Origin: CAZSLO01 sp964608025
GTDB taxonomy: Bacteria; Chloroflexota; Dehalococcoidia; Lucifugimonadales; CAJWER01
Assembly (NCBI GenBank): GCA_964608025.1
Contig: CAZSLO010000014.1
Span: 62,001 to 126,000 of the forward strand
Direction: 5' to 3'
DNA: 64,000 nucleotides
Part shown: piece after piece, positions 25,843 through 34,886 of the stretch
Numbering within the stretch: the stretch's first letter is position 1
Layout of the letters: every line of letters starts with the position of its first letter
The notes under the pieces: model-generated
Databases searched by the model: none
What the model saw: only the letters and a program-made list of their open reading frames with translations
Told to the model about the DNA's origin: nothing
Translations under genes and position numbers: made by a program

Positions 25843-26604
25843 ATGCAATTGAAGAATAGAGTTGCCCTGGTTACAGGAGGTGGGGGTGGATTCGGTCGTT
25901 CTATTTCGCAGGCTTTCGCAGCTGAAGGTGCAAAAGTGGTAGTGACAGACGTACAAGATTCAGGGACCGAAGTCGCTGATTCAGTTAATGGCACATTTAT
26001 AAAGGCGGATATCTCAACCATTGACGGAACAAGGGAATTAGGGAATCGTGTACTAGACGTTGCAGGGCAAGTTGACATCCTCGTGAACAACGCTGGCCTA
26101 CAACATCTCGATGCGGTAGAAGAATTTCCCGATGAAGAGTGGGCTAAATTGATCCAAGTGATGTTGATAGCACCATTTCAGCTAACCAAGGCTGTAGTAC
26201 CTGGTATGAAAAAGCGTGGTTGGGGTCGTATCATCAACCTTTCTTCAATTCATGGCTTGGTAGCAAGCCCATTCAAATCTGCCTACATATCAGCCAAACA
26301 TGGAATCGTTGGCATGACCAAAACAATTGCACTGGAAGTAGGGGAGTTCGGAATTACAGTCAATGCAATTTGTCCTGGATATTCGAACACACCATTGGTT
26401 CAATCACAGATTGGATCCCAAGCTCGCACACGAGGCATTTCCAAGGAAGAAGTGGTTGAAAAAGTTATGCTTGAGCCGGCCGCAATTAAGCGTCTCATAG
26501 ATCCGGAAGAAATAGCTAATATGGCAGTGTTTCTTGCAACGGATCAAGCGAAATCGATTACAGGAGCTTCCATGGTAATCGACGCGGGATGGACAGCCCG
26601 GTAG
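25843..26604 (+). CDS. bdhA: 3-hydroxybutyrate dehydrogenase-like short-chain dehydrogenase
   Basis: The 253-aa classical SDR contains VTGGGGGFGRS (10-20), NNAG (82-85), catalytic S135, Y148 and K152 (SSIHGLVASPFKSAYISAKHG). It also has the C-terminal pattern of D-3-hydroxybutyrate dehydrogenases: NAICPGYSNTPLV, QARTRGISKEEV, and SITGASMVIDAGWTAR. Those enzymes interconvert 3-hydroxybutyrate and acetoacetate with NAD+. ATG follows AGAGGTC. It is alone between the glycosylase-like gene (48 bp upstream) and a convergent propeller gene. A different short hydroxyacid or sugar substrate cannot be excluded. Confidence 0.8.
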   Translation: MQLKNRVALVTGGGGGFGRSISQAFAAEGAKVVVTDVQDSGTEVADSVNGTFIKADISTIDGTRELGNRVLDVAGQVDILVNNAGLQHLDAVEEFPDEEWAKLIQVMLIAPFQLTKAVVPGMKKRGWGRIINLSSIHGLVASPFKSAYISAKHGIVGMTKTIALEVGEFGITVNAICPGYSNTPLVQSQIGSQARTRGISKEEVVEKVMLEPAAIKRLIDPEEIANMAVFLATDQAKSITGASMVIDAGWTAR

Positions 26605-26650
26605 TTCGGATACCATTTAGGAACCGCTACCATACTAAGTATTATTCACC

Positions 26651-26760
26651 AAAAGAGCGTCTGGATTAAAATTAACACCGCACCGTTCTGAAAAGATTTG
26701 ATCTCTGGCCCTCAGAAAAGATGAAATCTGCATTGCCTATTTATAAATCAAGACGCTTTT
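26651..26760. terminator. Candidate bidirectional terminator-like inverted repeat
   Basis: AAAAG-A-GCGTCT (26651-26662) pairs with AGACGCTTTT (26751-26760) with one bulged A, giving an A-tract/stem/U-tract layout between two convergent genes. The 88-nt loop is long, though it holds shorter complementary and direct repeats. Weak support. Confidence 0.3.
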
Positions 26761-26775
26761 AAATCTGTCTCACTC

Positions 26776-29700
26776 CTAGGATTTTATTACCGGCAATTCC
26801 GATATATTATCTAGGTATTCCTTAAGATCAGTTTCTATTATTTTCTGAAGACGACCTAACACTATTTGTATCCGGGAACATAGATCCTCAAAAAGATCAT
26901 AATCTTGCACCGTGGGTGGATGATCGCCAGAAGCAACAACAACAGTTAACTCGGCGATTTTTTCAACCAGCTTCGCCGGATAAGCTATCCCATCCATCCT
27001 TCCATCGACCCTAACTTGAACAATATCTTCTTCAATGGCAGTAAGTTTTGTTATCAAATCATCCGATAACCTTGACACACTATTTAGATTACTTGCCAAC
27101 AAAGCGCGATTATTACACTGCTCAACCTGATCCCTGATATCACGAACCTGATGAACCGCAGAACTAAGGCCAGTCCGTTCATTCCTAAGCCGAATCAGGA
27201 GATCACGCTGTTCCACAAGATCATCAATCGAGGCACTACTATTCGGGTCTTGGAACAGTTCAAATGTCTCTAAATGTTCCGTTTCATCTACGGTTAATCT
27301 CACCTTGTAGATTCCGGGGGTTGCTATCGGACCTGATAAAGCTTTGTCGGCAGCTCCTGCACCGGGAACATCAATAGCCCCTGCATGTCTTAAATCCCAT
27401 TCAAAGATGTTTATCCCTGTGTTGGTCGATAACATCGGTTCAAGTGGTGCCCCCGTAGTAGGATCGGAGGGAGCTTTGGAAGAAAAGCGCCTAAGAACTG
27501 AATCTTCTGAGTCCAGCAATTCAAGAATAACTTCGCTATCGAATTTTTCTGGCAACAAATAACGTATAACAACACCATCCGGAGGGTTGGTACCAGCATT
27601 AAGAAATCGCTGTTTTGGAGAACCATTAAAAGCATTTTCTGCAATATATGTCGCCTGGGTAGCAGCCCCAAAACCGTAGTTCTTGCCTGGTAGAGTGAGT
27701 ACCAGGCCCGTGACTGGAGGTATCCGAAACGCGTCTGCTGGTTTATATAGATGTATATCTCCTGTAGTTTTAATAGACTGTCGCAGGTAAGCCAAATCAT
27801 CAAGAACCCAGAATGAACGTCCATGCGTCGCTGCGACAATCTCGTTATGCTTTACCCCAATGTCGTGTACAGGTACCACCGGCAAGTTAATTTGGAGACT
27901 CTGCCAAGTCTCTCCATCATCAAACGAAAAATACACACCAGTCTCTGTACCCACATACAGTAACCCGCTAGAAACTAGATCTTCTCTTATGACCCGTGTG
28001 AAATCCTCGGGCCTTATACCGTTCGTAATACTGGTCCAAGATTTTCCGAAATCATTGGTTTTATAGAGAAAAGGTGAGTTATCGTCAAGCTTGTACCTAG
28101 TAGCAGCCATGTATGCGGTGGCCGGATCATGATGCGATGGTTCTATGGTGCTAATCGTGGTCCATTCTGGCAAGTCCACCGGTGTCACGTTGACCCAAGT
28201 CTCGGCTCCATTGACCGAGACATGAACTAAACCATCGTCCGACCCTGCCCAGAAAATACCTGGATCAATTGGAGACTCGGCGAAAGAAAATATCGTACCG
28301 TAATGCTCTGGACCCGTGTGATCGCCAGTGATTGGGCCACCCGGCATATCCATTTTGGTGATATCTTGACGGGTTAGATCTGGACTAATCTCAGTCCAAC
28401 TTGAGCCCTCGTTTTCAGACTTAAGAACCACATTAGCCGCAACATACAATAGGCTGGGATCATGGCAAGACGAAACGATGGGGAAAGTCCACTGAAATCG
28501 GTACTTATGATCTTTTACTCCAGTCCCCCAATTGAACTCTGGCCACGGTGAAATAACACGAACCTGATCTTCACCCAGATCATACCTCAGCAGGTAATCT
28601 CCGCCATGTGGAGGCTTACCTGAATATACGATATTTGGGTTCCCATTCTTGACAGCAATATGGCCAGATTCCGAATTACCAACCCTTTGGCATTCCTCCC
28701 ACTGAATTGCGCCTTTTATTGAACGGTTTGGAACGCTGATAGCGCTATTATCTTGCTGTGTTGCGTAAGCACGGAATGGGAACTGGTCATCTACAGCAAC
28801 ATGGTAAAACTGGGCGGTAGGCTGATTATATACAGACGACCAAGATTCTCCTCCATTGAAAGAGACACATGCCCCGCCATCATTACCCTCGATCATGCGA
28901 TAGGGATTATACGGATCAATCCAAAGATCGTGATTATCGGTATGTGGCGTATTCATTTGGATGAAATTTAACCCACCATCAGTCGACTTCCACGCCTTCA
29001 GGTTAAGTACCCAGACAATGTTTTCATCACTTGGGTGTGCGACTACATGGCTGTAGTACCAGGGCCGTTGCCTAAGGTTCGCATCGTTACTCAATAGCTT
29101 CCATGAATCGCCTCCATCATCAGAACGAAATAGTCCACTATTACTAGACTCTACGATAGCCCAAACTCGACCAGATTTCGCTGGGGACACAGCCACACCC
29201 ATGCGACCCTTTAGTCCATCAGGTAAGCCTGGCCTATCGGAAATATCCGTCCAGTGATCTCCCCCGTCAGTCGATCTGAATATGCCACTATCAAGCCCAC
29301 CGCTGCTAAAATCCCAAGGCTGCCGCAATGTTTCCCAAATTGTGGCGTACAAAATACGAGGATTATTAGGATCCATAGATAGATCCGCTGCTCCCGCTTT
29401 GTCACTCTTATACAAAACTCGGTCCCATGTTTGACCACCATTTAGAGTACGGAAAATACCACGTTCTTCGTTGGGTCCAAACGCATGGCCAAGTCCAGCG
29501 ACATATGCTATATCAGGGTTCGTAGGATGTACCCGTATCCGTGAAATATGGCGTGTATCGGTGAGCCCAATGTTACGCCAGGTTCTTCCACCATCAGTCG
29601 AACGATACACCCCGTCTCCATGAGATACATTACCCCTGATACATGCCTCACCCGTGCCAACATATAGCACATTTGGATCAGATTCAGAGACGGCTATTGC

Positions 29701-29901
29701 ACCAACCGACGCAGTAGTAAAATAACCATCTGAAATATTGTCCCAATATAAGCCCCTATCCTCTGTCTTCCAAACTCCGCCGGCACATGCACCAAAGTAG
29801 AAAACCTCTTGATCGGTTGGGTGGCCCGCGACTGCTACTACTCGGCCGCCCCTGAAAGGTCCTATAGATCTCCAGTGCAGTGTATTGAGGTTTTCAGACA
29901 T
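26776..29901 (-). CDS. Sortilin/VPS10-type BNR beta-propeller protein (paralogue 1)
   Basis: The 1041-aa protein is built of many Asp-box/BNR repeats (S-x-D-G-G-x-x-W), for example WKTEDRGLYWDN, YRSTDGGRTWRN, FRTLNGGQTWDR, FRSTDGGDHWTD, FRSDDGGDSWKL, WKSTDGGLNF, FNGGESWS and YKTNDFGKSWTS. These are typical of sortilin-like and photosystem-stability-factor-type propellers. A non-propeller C-terminal part (about 700-1041) has beta-sandwich character and then helices (about 900-1035). It lacks a signal peptide (starts MSENLNTLHWRSIGPFRGG), which is unusual for extracellular propellers. A close paralogue lies at 56835-59969. Function is unknown: protein-binding or glycan-processing in cell surface or cytoplasm cannot be decided. 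Confidence 0.85.
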   Translation of the reverse strand: MSENLNTLHWRSIGPFRGGRVVAVAGHPTDQEVFYFGACAGGVWKTEDRGLYWDNISDGYFTTASVGAIAVSESDPNVLYVGTGEACIRGNVSHGDGVYRSTDGGRTWRNIGLTDTRHISRIRVHPTNPDIAYVAGLGHAFGPNEERGIFRTLNGGQTWDRVLYKSDKAGAADLSMDPNNPRILYATIWETLRQPWDFSSGGLDSGIFRSTDGGDHWTDISDRPGLPDGLKGRMGVAVSPAKSGRVWAIVESSNSGLFRSDDGGDSWKLLSNDANLRQRPWYYSHVVAHPSDENIVWVLNLKAWKSTDGGLNFIQMNTPHTDNHDLWIDPYNPYRMIEGNDGGACVSFNGGESWSSVYNQPTAQFYHVAVDDQFPFRAYATQQDNSAISVPNRSIKGAIQWEECQRVGNSESGHIAVKNGNPNIVYSGKPPHGGDYLLRYDLGEDQVRVISPWPEFNWGTGVKDHKYRFQWTFPIVSSCHDPSLLYVAANVVLKSENEGSSWTEISPDLTRQDITKMDMPGGPITGDHTGPEHYGTIFSFAESPIDPGIFWAGSDDGLVHVSVNGAETWVNVTPVDLPEWTTISTIEPSHHDPATAYMAATRYKLDDNSPFLYKTNDFGKSWTSITNGIRPEDFTRVIREDLVSSGLLYVGTETGVYFSFDDGETWQSLQINLPVVPVHDIGVKHNEIVAATHGRSFWVLDDLAYLRQSIKTTGDIHLYKPADAFRIPPVTGLVLTLPGKNYGFGAATQATYIAENAFNGSPKQRFLNAGTNPPDGVVIRYLLPEKFDSEVILELLDSEDSVLRRFSSKAPSDPTTGAPLEPMLSTNTGINIFEWDLRHAGAIDVPGAGAADKALSGPIATPGIYKVRLTVDETEHLETFELFQDPNSSASIDDLVEQRDLLIRLRNERTGLSSAVHQVRDIRDQVEQCNNRALLASNLNSVSRLSDDLITKLTAIEEDIVQVRVDGRMDGIAYPAKLVEKIAELTVVVASGDHPPTVQDYDLFEDLCSRIQIVLGRLQKIIETDLKEYLDNISELPVIKS

Positions 29902-30006
29902 ACATTAACTCCTATCAAATTTCATAAAAACAATAACTATTCGTATAGCCGTTGATTCATGATCCATGTTGTGTGTTGCAGATTTCACACAAACAACAAC
30001 AAGAAA

Positions 30007-30978
30007 TCAAAGGTTTGTAAAACTGACTGCCGTATTTTCTGACACCCGGTCAAGATAAGTCATCTCATCATCTGACAGCTTCCAACCAATCGCCCCTATA
30101 TTTTCATCAAGCTGTTCAGTAGTGTCATTGCCAGAGATAGCTACCGTGATTTCAGGTTTTGACATGACCCAGTTGAGTGCAACTTGTCCCGATGTCTTAT
30201 CCCGTTGGGCAGCTATTTCGCCTAACGCAGTCATGATTGCTGGACCTTGACCAAGGAAAGATTTATCGTATCTGGATTTGGTTTTAGAGGCCCAAAGAGA
30301 ACCTTGTGGTGGAGGCCTTCCAGGGGAATATATCCCACTGAGTAGCCCGGCACCAAGAGGACTGAAAGCCATAGCCCCGAGGCCTTCTTCCCTGATTAGC
30401 TCAAACATATCCTCCTCAAGCTTCCTGTTGAGAAGACTATAAGGATTCTGAATAGTTATCCAAGGATCACATCCAAGAGAATCCGATGTCCAGAGAGACT
30501 TGCACACTTGCCACGCTTGGAAATTACATGCCCCGATATACCGAACCTTGCCTGTTTTGACCAGGTCATCAAGTGCCCGAACGGTTTCCTCCAAAGGAGT
30601 TTCTTCATCGTACTGGTGCAAAAGATAAACATCGATATGGTCAGTCTTCAGTCTATTAAGAGATTTCTCCACTTGGGCTAAAATATGGTATCTAGAACTG
30701 CCGACATCATTAGGCCCTTGCCCCATATTCCCATAAACCTTGGACGTGATCACGAGTTGATCACGGTATTTTGGGAGTATCTCGCTCAAGACCTCCTCTG
30801 ACAAGGGTCCACCTTGGATACGGTAAAAGTTAGCACAATCGATGAAGTTAATCCCAGCGTCTATTGCATACTCGATCAAACGCCGCGCCACTGCAACAGA
30901 TGAGATTCCTCGGAAACCAAGGCCCAGTGCTATTCGAGAAACCATGAGACCCGATTTGCCTAATTTTACATATTCCAT
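30007..30978 (-). CDS. Aldo/keto reductase
   Basis: The 323-aa protein has the (beta/alpha)8 aldo/keto reductase tetrad: D47 and Y52 (INFIDCANFY), K80 (VITSKVYG) and H121 (YLLHQYDE). The NAD(P)H-binding C-terminal strand is AISGNDTTEQLDENIGAI. It reduces carbonyls or oxidises sugars and alcohols with NAD(P)H. The family start EYVKLGKSGLMVSRIALG fits ATG 30978; the in-frame upstream stretch is not family-like and would overlap the neighbouring gene. It lies 13 bp downstream of the small membrane-protein gene on the same strand, so they are probably co-transcribed. Substrate not determined. Confidence 0.9.
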   Translation of the reverse strand: MEYVKLGKSGLMVSRIALGLGFRGISSVAVARRLIEYAIDAGINFIDCANFYRIQGGPLSEEVLSEILPKYRDQLVITSKVYGNMGQGPNDVGSSRYHILAQVEKSLNRLKTDHIDVYLLHQYDEETPLEETVRALDDLVKTGKVRYIGACNFQAWQVCKSLWTSDSLGCDPWITIQNPYSLLNRKLEEDMFELIREEGLGAMAFSPLGAGLLSGIYSPGRPPPQGSLWASKTKSRYDKSFLGQGPAIMTALGEIAAQRDKTSGQVALNWVMSKPEITVAISGNDTTEQLDENIGAIGWKLSDDEMTYLDRVSENTAVSFTNL

Positions 30979-30991
30979 AATCAAGCCAATG

Positions 30992-31483
30992 CTAAACGAA
31001 ACGTGCGGCAGCCATTGTCCCAACACCAACAATTATCAAAACAGTAGCAGCCCGAGCCAGAATCTGGAGTTGTCGAGCCATCTTACCCATTTGGTCCAGT
31101 TCTTCATCAGTAGGCACTCTGTCCCTTATCGTGGCATTTATTACACCAATCTGTTTTGCAACGCCCCCAGTCATTATTCCGGCAATCAATGCGATTACTG
31201 ACACCACAAAACCAATGGTGATAGCCCATCCCCAGCCTGTGTCGAACCAACTGTCAAGATTACCCCATCGGAGCCGTAGCGACATAGCGATTCCGGATAA
31301 AATAGTGATCAGACCACTCGTACCTAAGATAGGACCAGTCACTTGGCCAAGGTGACCCATAACTTGCCTATGTAACTCCGGGCCTAAGGTTCTCAACCGC
31401 GGCTCTATCACGAATGTCATTAATATAGCTGAACCTGACCAAAAAACTCCAAAACCGATGTGCAATATCCGGAGCAATATCAT
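30992..31483 (-). CDS. Small four-helix membrane protein (DUF2269/CopD-like)
   Basis: The 163-aa integral membrane protein has four predicted hydrophobic helices (about 2-25, 43-64, 76-103, 140-162), with a conserved-looking His in ILHIGFGVFWSGSA and HRQVMGHLGQV. The arrangement resembles DUF2269/CopD-like membrane proteins, which may bind heme or copper; this is a resemblance only. ATG 31483 is preferred over an upstream in-frame start because the hydrophobic helix begins there; the ribosome site is weak. It lies just upstream of the aldo/keto reductase gene. Function unknown. Confidence 0.65.
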   Translation of the reverse strand: MILLRILHIGFGVFWSGSAILMTFVIEPRLRTLGPELHRQVMGHLGQVTGPILGTSGLITILSGIAMSLRLRWGNLDSWFDTGWGWAITIGFVVSVIALIAGIMTGGVAKQIGVINATIRDRVPTDEELDQMGKMARQLQILARAATVLIIVGVGTMAAARFV

Positions 31484-31795
31484 CTCGTTGTTCAACTCAC
31501 ACCCCTTTGTAAACACGGTACACCCAAGGCTTAGCCCATCTTACACGAGGCCACCAGCATAATCCGACTAGGGTTAATCTCGTTGGCTCAAACAATTTAG
31601 TCGAGGGCACATCATATTTTCAACAACTTCGTAACCAAGATCACACTAATCGGTTTCCAAAACAGTATATTGAGAGATCACCATCTCCAAAATCCGATAT
31701 GCAAACTAGTGTTAGCTGATGACATCATTTAGGCATTCGCTGTTGGCAAAACGACAACCAATCTGTTCAGGTCAAATCATTTATAAATTTCTTGT

Positions 31796-32920
31796 TTACA
31801 ACGATTTAATACCGAGAATTCGTGAAGCAGTCTGCCCCATGATCAAATCCAATTCGTCGTCCCCAAGGAAATCACAAAACTTCTCAATCCATTTCCGTGA
31901 CTGACGATAGGTGCAAAATCGGTTCTGGAACGGCATATCGGTACCCCACAGCAAATGATCTGCCCCTATATTCCGTACCATTTCTGCTACCGTAGGCCAG
32001 ACCTCACTGTAGGGAAAATCGAAGATATCTCCAATGCGGACCGGGAAACATAACTCTAGATTACAGTTGTCGCCCTTGAATGGCTCCCAAACATCAGGAG
32101 GCAAAACAATCCGGTCTCCTTCTAGAAATGTGCGCCAGGGAAAACCGTGTGTAAGACTACAGACCGTGTCCGGATATCGCTCCATCCACCGCATTAAAAT
32201 GTTCAGTTCGTTGATATACCCATCCCTCTCGCCCTGGATACCGGGAGTAAACGAGGGAGATTCTGGTCCGGTTCCAAGGGTGAAGAAAATTGGAACTCCT
32301 AATCCTGTAACAGCGTCCCAAAAAGAGGAATAAAATCCACCATCCCATGCTTCATTGCTTACCATGTACCCGAGTGGATTAAACTTGATAGCATGAAGCC
32401 CATTTACCTTGACAGCAGTAACGACCTCTTCTATGACTTTATCAGGCTCATCGCGAAGCCTCCATTCGTCTACCGGAGCCATAGCAATTAGCCTTTCCGG
32501 ATAAAGAGCAATACATTCTGCAAGATAGGTGCTATCACGGACGAGCATAGGGTCGGTATGTAGTAAGGCCACATCTACCCCGGCGTAGTCCATTTCACCA
32601 ATCAAACTATGCGGTGAGAATTTGCAATCGTAAAGATTTGGAGGGTAAAAATGCTTGGTGTATTGCTCCCCTTGGTATTCCCAAGCTACACGACCACGCT
32701 CGGTATCAACGCGGAATCCAAGATCAGGTAAATTCTCAAGGTCGCGGCCATATGGCGCTAGCACGTTAGATAATCCTTCAACGCGATCATTAACACGAAA
32801 AGCTGGTTGGTGGTGATTCGCGTGCGAAGATTGAACCCAACGAAGATGCTCAGAACCACTCGAATACCCTCTATCCGATCCCGCAGAAAGAAAACAATAC
32901 GCATGCGAATCTACAATCAT
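31796..32920 (-). CDS. Amidohydrolase-2-family TIM-barrel protein
   Basis: The 374-aa protein resembles the amidohydrolase-related (ACMSD-like) family of metal-dependent hydrolases and decarboxylases. It begins MIVDSHAYCF, where the usual HxH metal motif is HxY. Later elements are conserved: LLHTDPML (about 133-140), HAIKFNP (about 183-189), TLGTGP, SLTHGFPW (barrel His), and LLWGTDMPF (catalytic Asp). The N-terminal region contains HANHHQPAFRVNDR, which I associate with an uncharacterised subfamily. ATG at 32920 follows CAGGAGGGATACC, a strong site; the longer frame upstream is not family-like. It is flanked by gene-free spacers and appears monocistronic. The reaction is unknown. Confidence 0.8.
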   Translation of the reverse strand: MIVDSHAYCFLSAGSDRGYSSGSEHLRWVQSSHANHHQPAFRVNDRVEGLSNVLAPYGRDLENLPDLGFRVDTERGRVAWEYQGEQYTKHFYPPNLYDCKFSPHSLIGEMDYAGVDVALLHTDPMLVRDSTYLAECIALYPERLIAMAPVDEWRLRDEPDKVIEEVVTAVKVNGLHAIKFNPLGYMVSNEAWDGGFYSSFWDAVTGLGVPIFFTLGTGPESPSFTPGIQGERDGYINELNILMRWMERYPDTVCSLTHGFPWRTFLEGDRIVLPPDVWEPFKGDNCNLELCFPVRIGDIFDFPYSEVWPTVAEMVRNIGADHLLWGTDMPFQNRFCTYRQSRKWIEKFCDFLGDDELDLIMGQTASRILGIKSL

Positions 32921-33153
32921 GGTATCCCTCCTGAAATAGTCACCCAGTATGGACAAACCAATCACCTAGGCCGACTATACTCATACTACGAATTTCTTAA
33001 AAGTGCTTGGATATTATGTCTGCCAATATTATCCCTTAGTCAGAAATCCAGGCATCCAAAGATTGCCTATCCGATTCAAAACCAGCCAGACCTAGATAAT
33101 CCACGGGGCAATATCTGGTCTTGATGTCATACTATTCTGATAGCCAGCATAGC

Positions 33154-33759
33154 TCATGACACAGTGTTCCTCCTTCTAATCCGACTGATTACTCGCCATG
33201 TAACTAGCAATACGATACCAAGTAATGCCCCAAAAACCGTTAGCACTTCAAAATTATCGGCCAAAAATGATTCGATCTCTTCACCAAAAAACAGAATAAG
33301 ACCACCTATTGTTAAAAATCTCGCTCCCCTACCAATCAACGAGGCAACTATGAAAGTTCGACGGTCCAGGTCAAGTACACCAGCCGTAATAGCAAACACT
33401 TTATACGGAATGGGAGTGAATGCAGCGAGGATCGTTGCCCAAACGCCATATCGTCCAAGCCACCGCTCAGCAACTAAGATCATATCGGTGGAAAATAGCC
33501 GGCTGAGAATCGGCCTACCTATTCGCTTACCAAGCCAATAACCTACTAATGCACCCGCAACAGAAGAAATAGTTACTATTACCGCAAGCCATAAAGCGAG
33601 TGGTTGTTGCACGAGGGCTATCCCTAAAAGCAACGGATCAGGTGGCACTGGGAAAAAGATAGATTCAGTGAACGAAGCGAGTGCCAGAATTCCAATGGCC
33701 CATTCGCTTTCAGCGAACGATAAAAGCCAGTTATTTAGTTCGTGAAGTACATCTATCAT
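33154..33759 (-). CDS. DedA/YqaA-like (VTT domain) membrane protein
   Basis: The 201-aa membrane protein has the DedA/VTT-domain pattern: a re-entrant-loop motif ASFTESIFFPVPPDPLLLG (about 27-45), GALVGYWLGKRIGRPIL (about 69-85), a loop with YGVWATILAAFTPIPYKVFAITAGVLDLDRRTF (about 110-142, written here in parts), and SLIGRGARFL (about 145-154). Related proteins flip phospholipids or help maintain the membrane. Its start overlaps the pxpC stop by 4 bp, so it is translationally coupled to 5-oxoprolinase genes although its function is different. That linkage may be accidental packing. Confidence in the family is high, in the substrate low. Confidence 0.85.
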   Translation of the reverse strand: MIDVLHELNNWLLSFAESEWAIGILALASFTESIFFPVPPDPLLLGIALVQQPLALWLAVIVTISSVAGALVGYWLGKRIGRPILSRLFSTDMILVAERWLGRYGVWATILAAFTPIPYKVFAITAGVLDLDRRTFIVASLIGRGARFLTIGGLILFFGEEIESFLADNFEVLTVFGALLGIVLLVTWRVISRIRRRNTVS

Positions 33760-34886
33760 CCAGCATCATCGTCCCCACGAACTTCAACCTCGAAGCTGAA
33801 TGTCAAATCCTTAGTCCTTGCCGTCGCCAGTAGAGTCCGGGATTCTATGTCCCTATCCATAGATATGGCTTGCCCTTCCGAATCTAAGACCTCGAAAGGT
33901 TCTCCATCAACTAAAACACTGATAGATGTCGATCCATCCTCTTGTTCAATCCTGCTTATTGCAGCAAGAGTTTTCTCATGCTCATGTAGTGCAGATATTG
34001 CCTCATCCATATCTACGGCACTAAAGGTTACTGTATCACCTGGCACTGCTTGGGCCAGTTGACCTATATCTGAAGTTATAACCGTAGCAATCTTGGTATA
34101 TCCCCCTGTAGTACCACAATCCGACATTAGAACAGTAGGAACACCATCCCCAGAAACCTGCACAGCACCTAGAGCATTTCCTTCCGAGATGATATCAGGC
34201 CCTTCCTTGTGTCCTATCTTAGGACCTTCTAATCTGTATCCCATCCGATCCGAGTCAAGCGAAACAGTAAATACAGAATCCAAAAGCTTTGTAATGGCAC
34301 TTTCTTGAAAGGCAATATCCTGAGGGCCCAGCATTACACGAACAGGATGTTCTTGACCATAAACAGGTGGAGTGAAATCGCTAGGCATCTGGGAAGGTAT
34401 CGGATCACTCTCAAGTAATCTAATTGAGATTAAATCATTGTTGGTGATGGCCCTACCTTCGAATCCACCAAATCCCGCTTTGACATAAGTAGATTGACTG
34501 CCCATTATTTCCGGGACATCAATACCACCTGCAATAGCTAAATACGCCCGTATGCCATCCTTCATGCCTTCAAACTTGATCTGGCTGCCTTTTGCAACGA
34601 ATATAGGTTCCCAGCGAGGTATTGGGGATCCATCAAGCTGTGCCGACAGATCCGCACCCGTTATGGCTATCAAGGCATCGAAGTTGAAAACAGTTGTTGG
34701 GCCGATCACTGTCATCTCGAGAACAGCATCAGTCTGATCATTGCCAACCAGAGAATTCGCAGAACGGAGCGCAAACTGATCCATGGCTCCTGATATAGGA
34801 ACACCGATATCCTGAAATCCATAGCGGCCACGATCTTGCACAGTAGTAAATAAGCCAGGATCAACAATCTGTATAGTATTACTCAA
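33756..34886 (-). CDS. pxpC: 5-oxoprolinase subunit PxpC (KipA-like)
   Basis: The 376-aa protein matches the biotin-dependent-carboxylase-like PxpC/KipA family: DPGLFTTVQDRGRYGFQDIGVPISGAMD at the start (about 7-34, split here), ITGADLSAQLDG (about 76-87), IRAYLAIAGGIDVPEIMGS (about 113-131), RVMLGPQDIAF, DRMGYRL and SDCGTTGGYTKIATV. PxpABC hydrolyses 5-oxo-L-proline, a spontaneous glutamine/glutamate breakdown product, to glutamate with ATP. It overlaps pxpB by 4 bp upstream and the DedA-like gene by 4 bp downstream. A ~40-aa C-terminal tail (LLATARTKDLTFSFEVEVRGDDDAG end) extends past the core; length is near the upper normal end. Confidence 0.9.
   Translation of the reverse strand: MSNTIQIVDPGLFTTVQDRGRYGFQDIGVPISGAMDQFALRSANSLVGNDQTDAVLEMTVIGPTTVFNFDALIAITGADLSAQLDGSPIPRWEPIFVAKGSQIKFEGMKDGIRAYLAIAGGIDVPEIMGSQSTYVKAGFGGFEGRAITNNDLISIRLLESDPIPSQMPSDFTPPVYGQEHPVRVMLGPQDIAFQESAITKLLDSVFTVSLDSDRMGYRLEGPKIGHKEGPDIISEGNALGAVQVSGDGVPTVLMSDCGTTGGYTKIATVITSDIGQLAQAVPGDTVTFSAVDMDEAISALHEHEKTLAAISRIEQEDGSTSISVLVDGEPFEVLDSEGQAISMDRDIESRTLLATARTKDLTFSFEVEVRGDDDAG

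Noticed and set aside
26700..26730. Direct near-repeat CTGAAAAGATTTGATCT / CAGAAAAGATGAAATCT
   Set aside because: Two imperfect copies only, within a terminator-like spacer; no sign of a larger repeat family.
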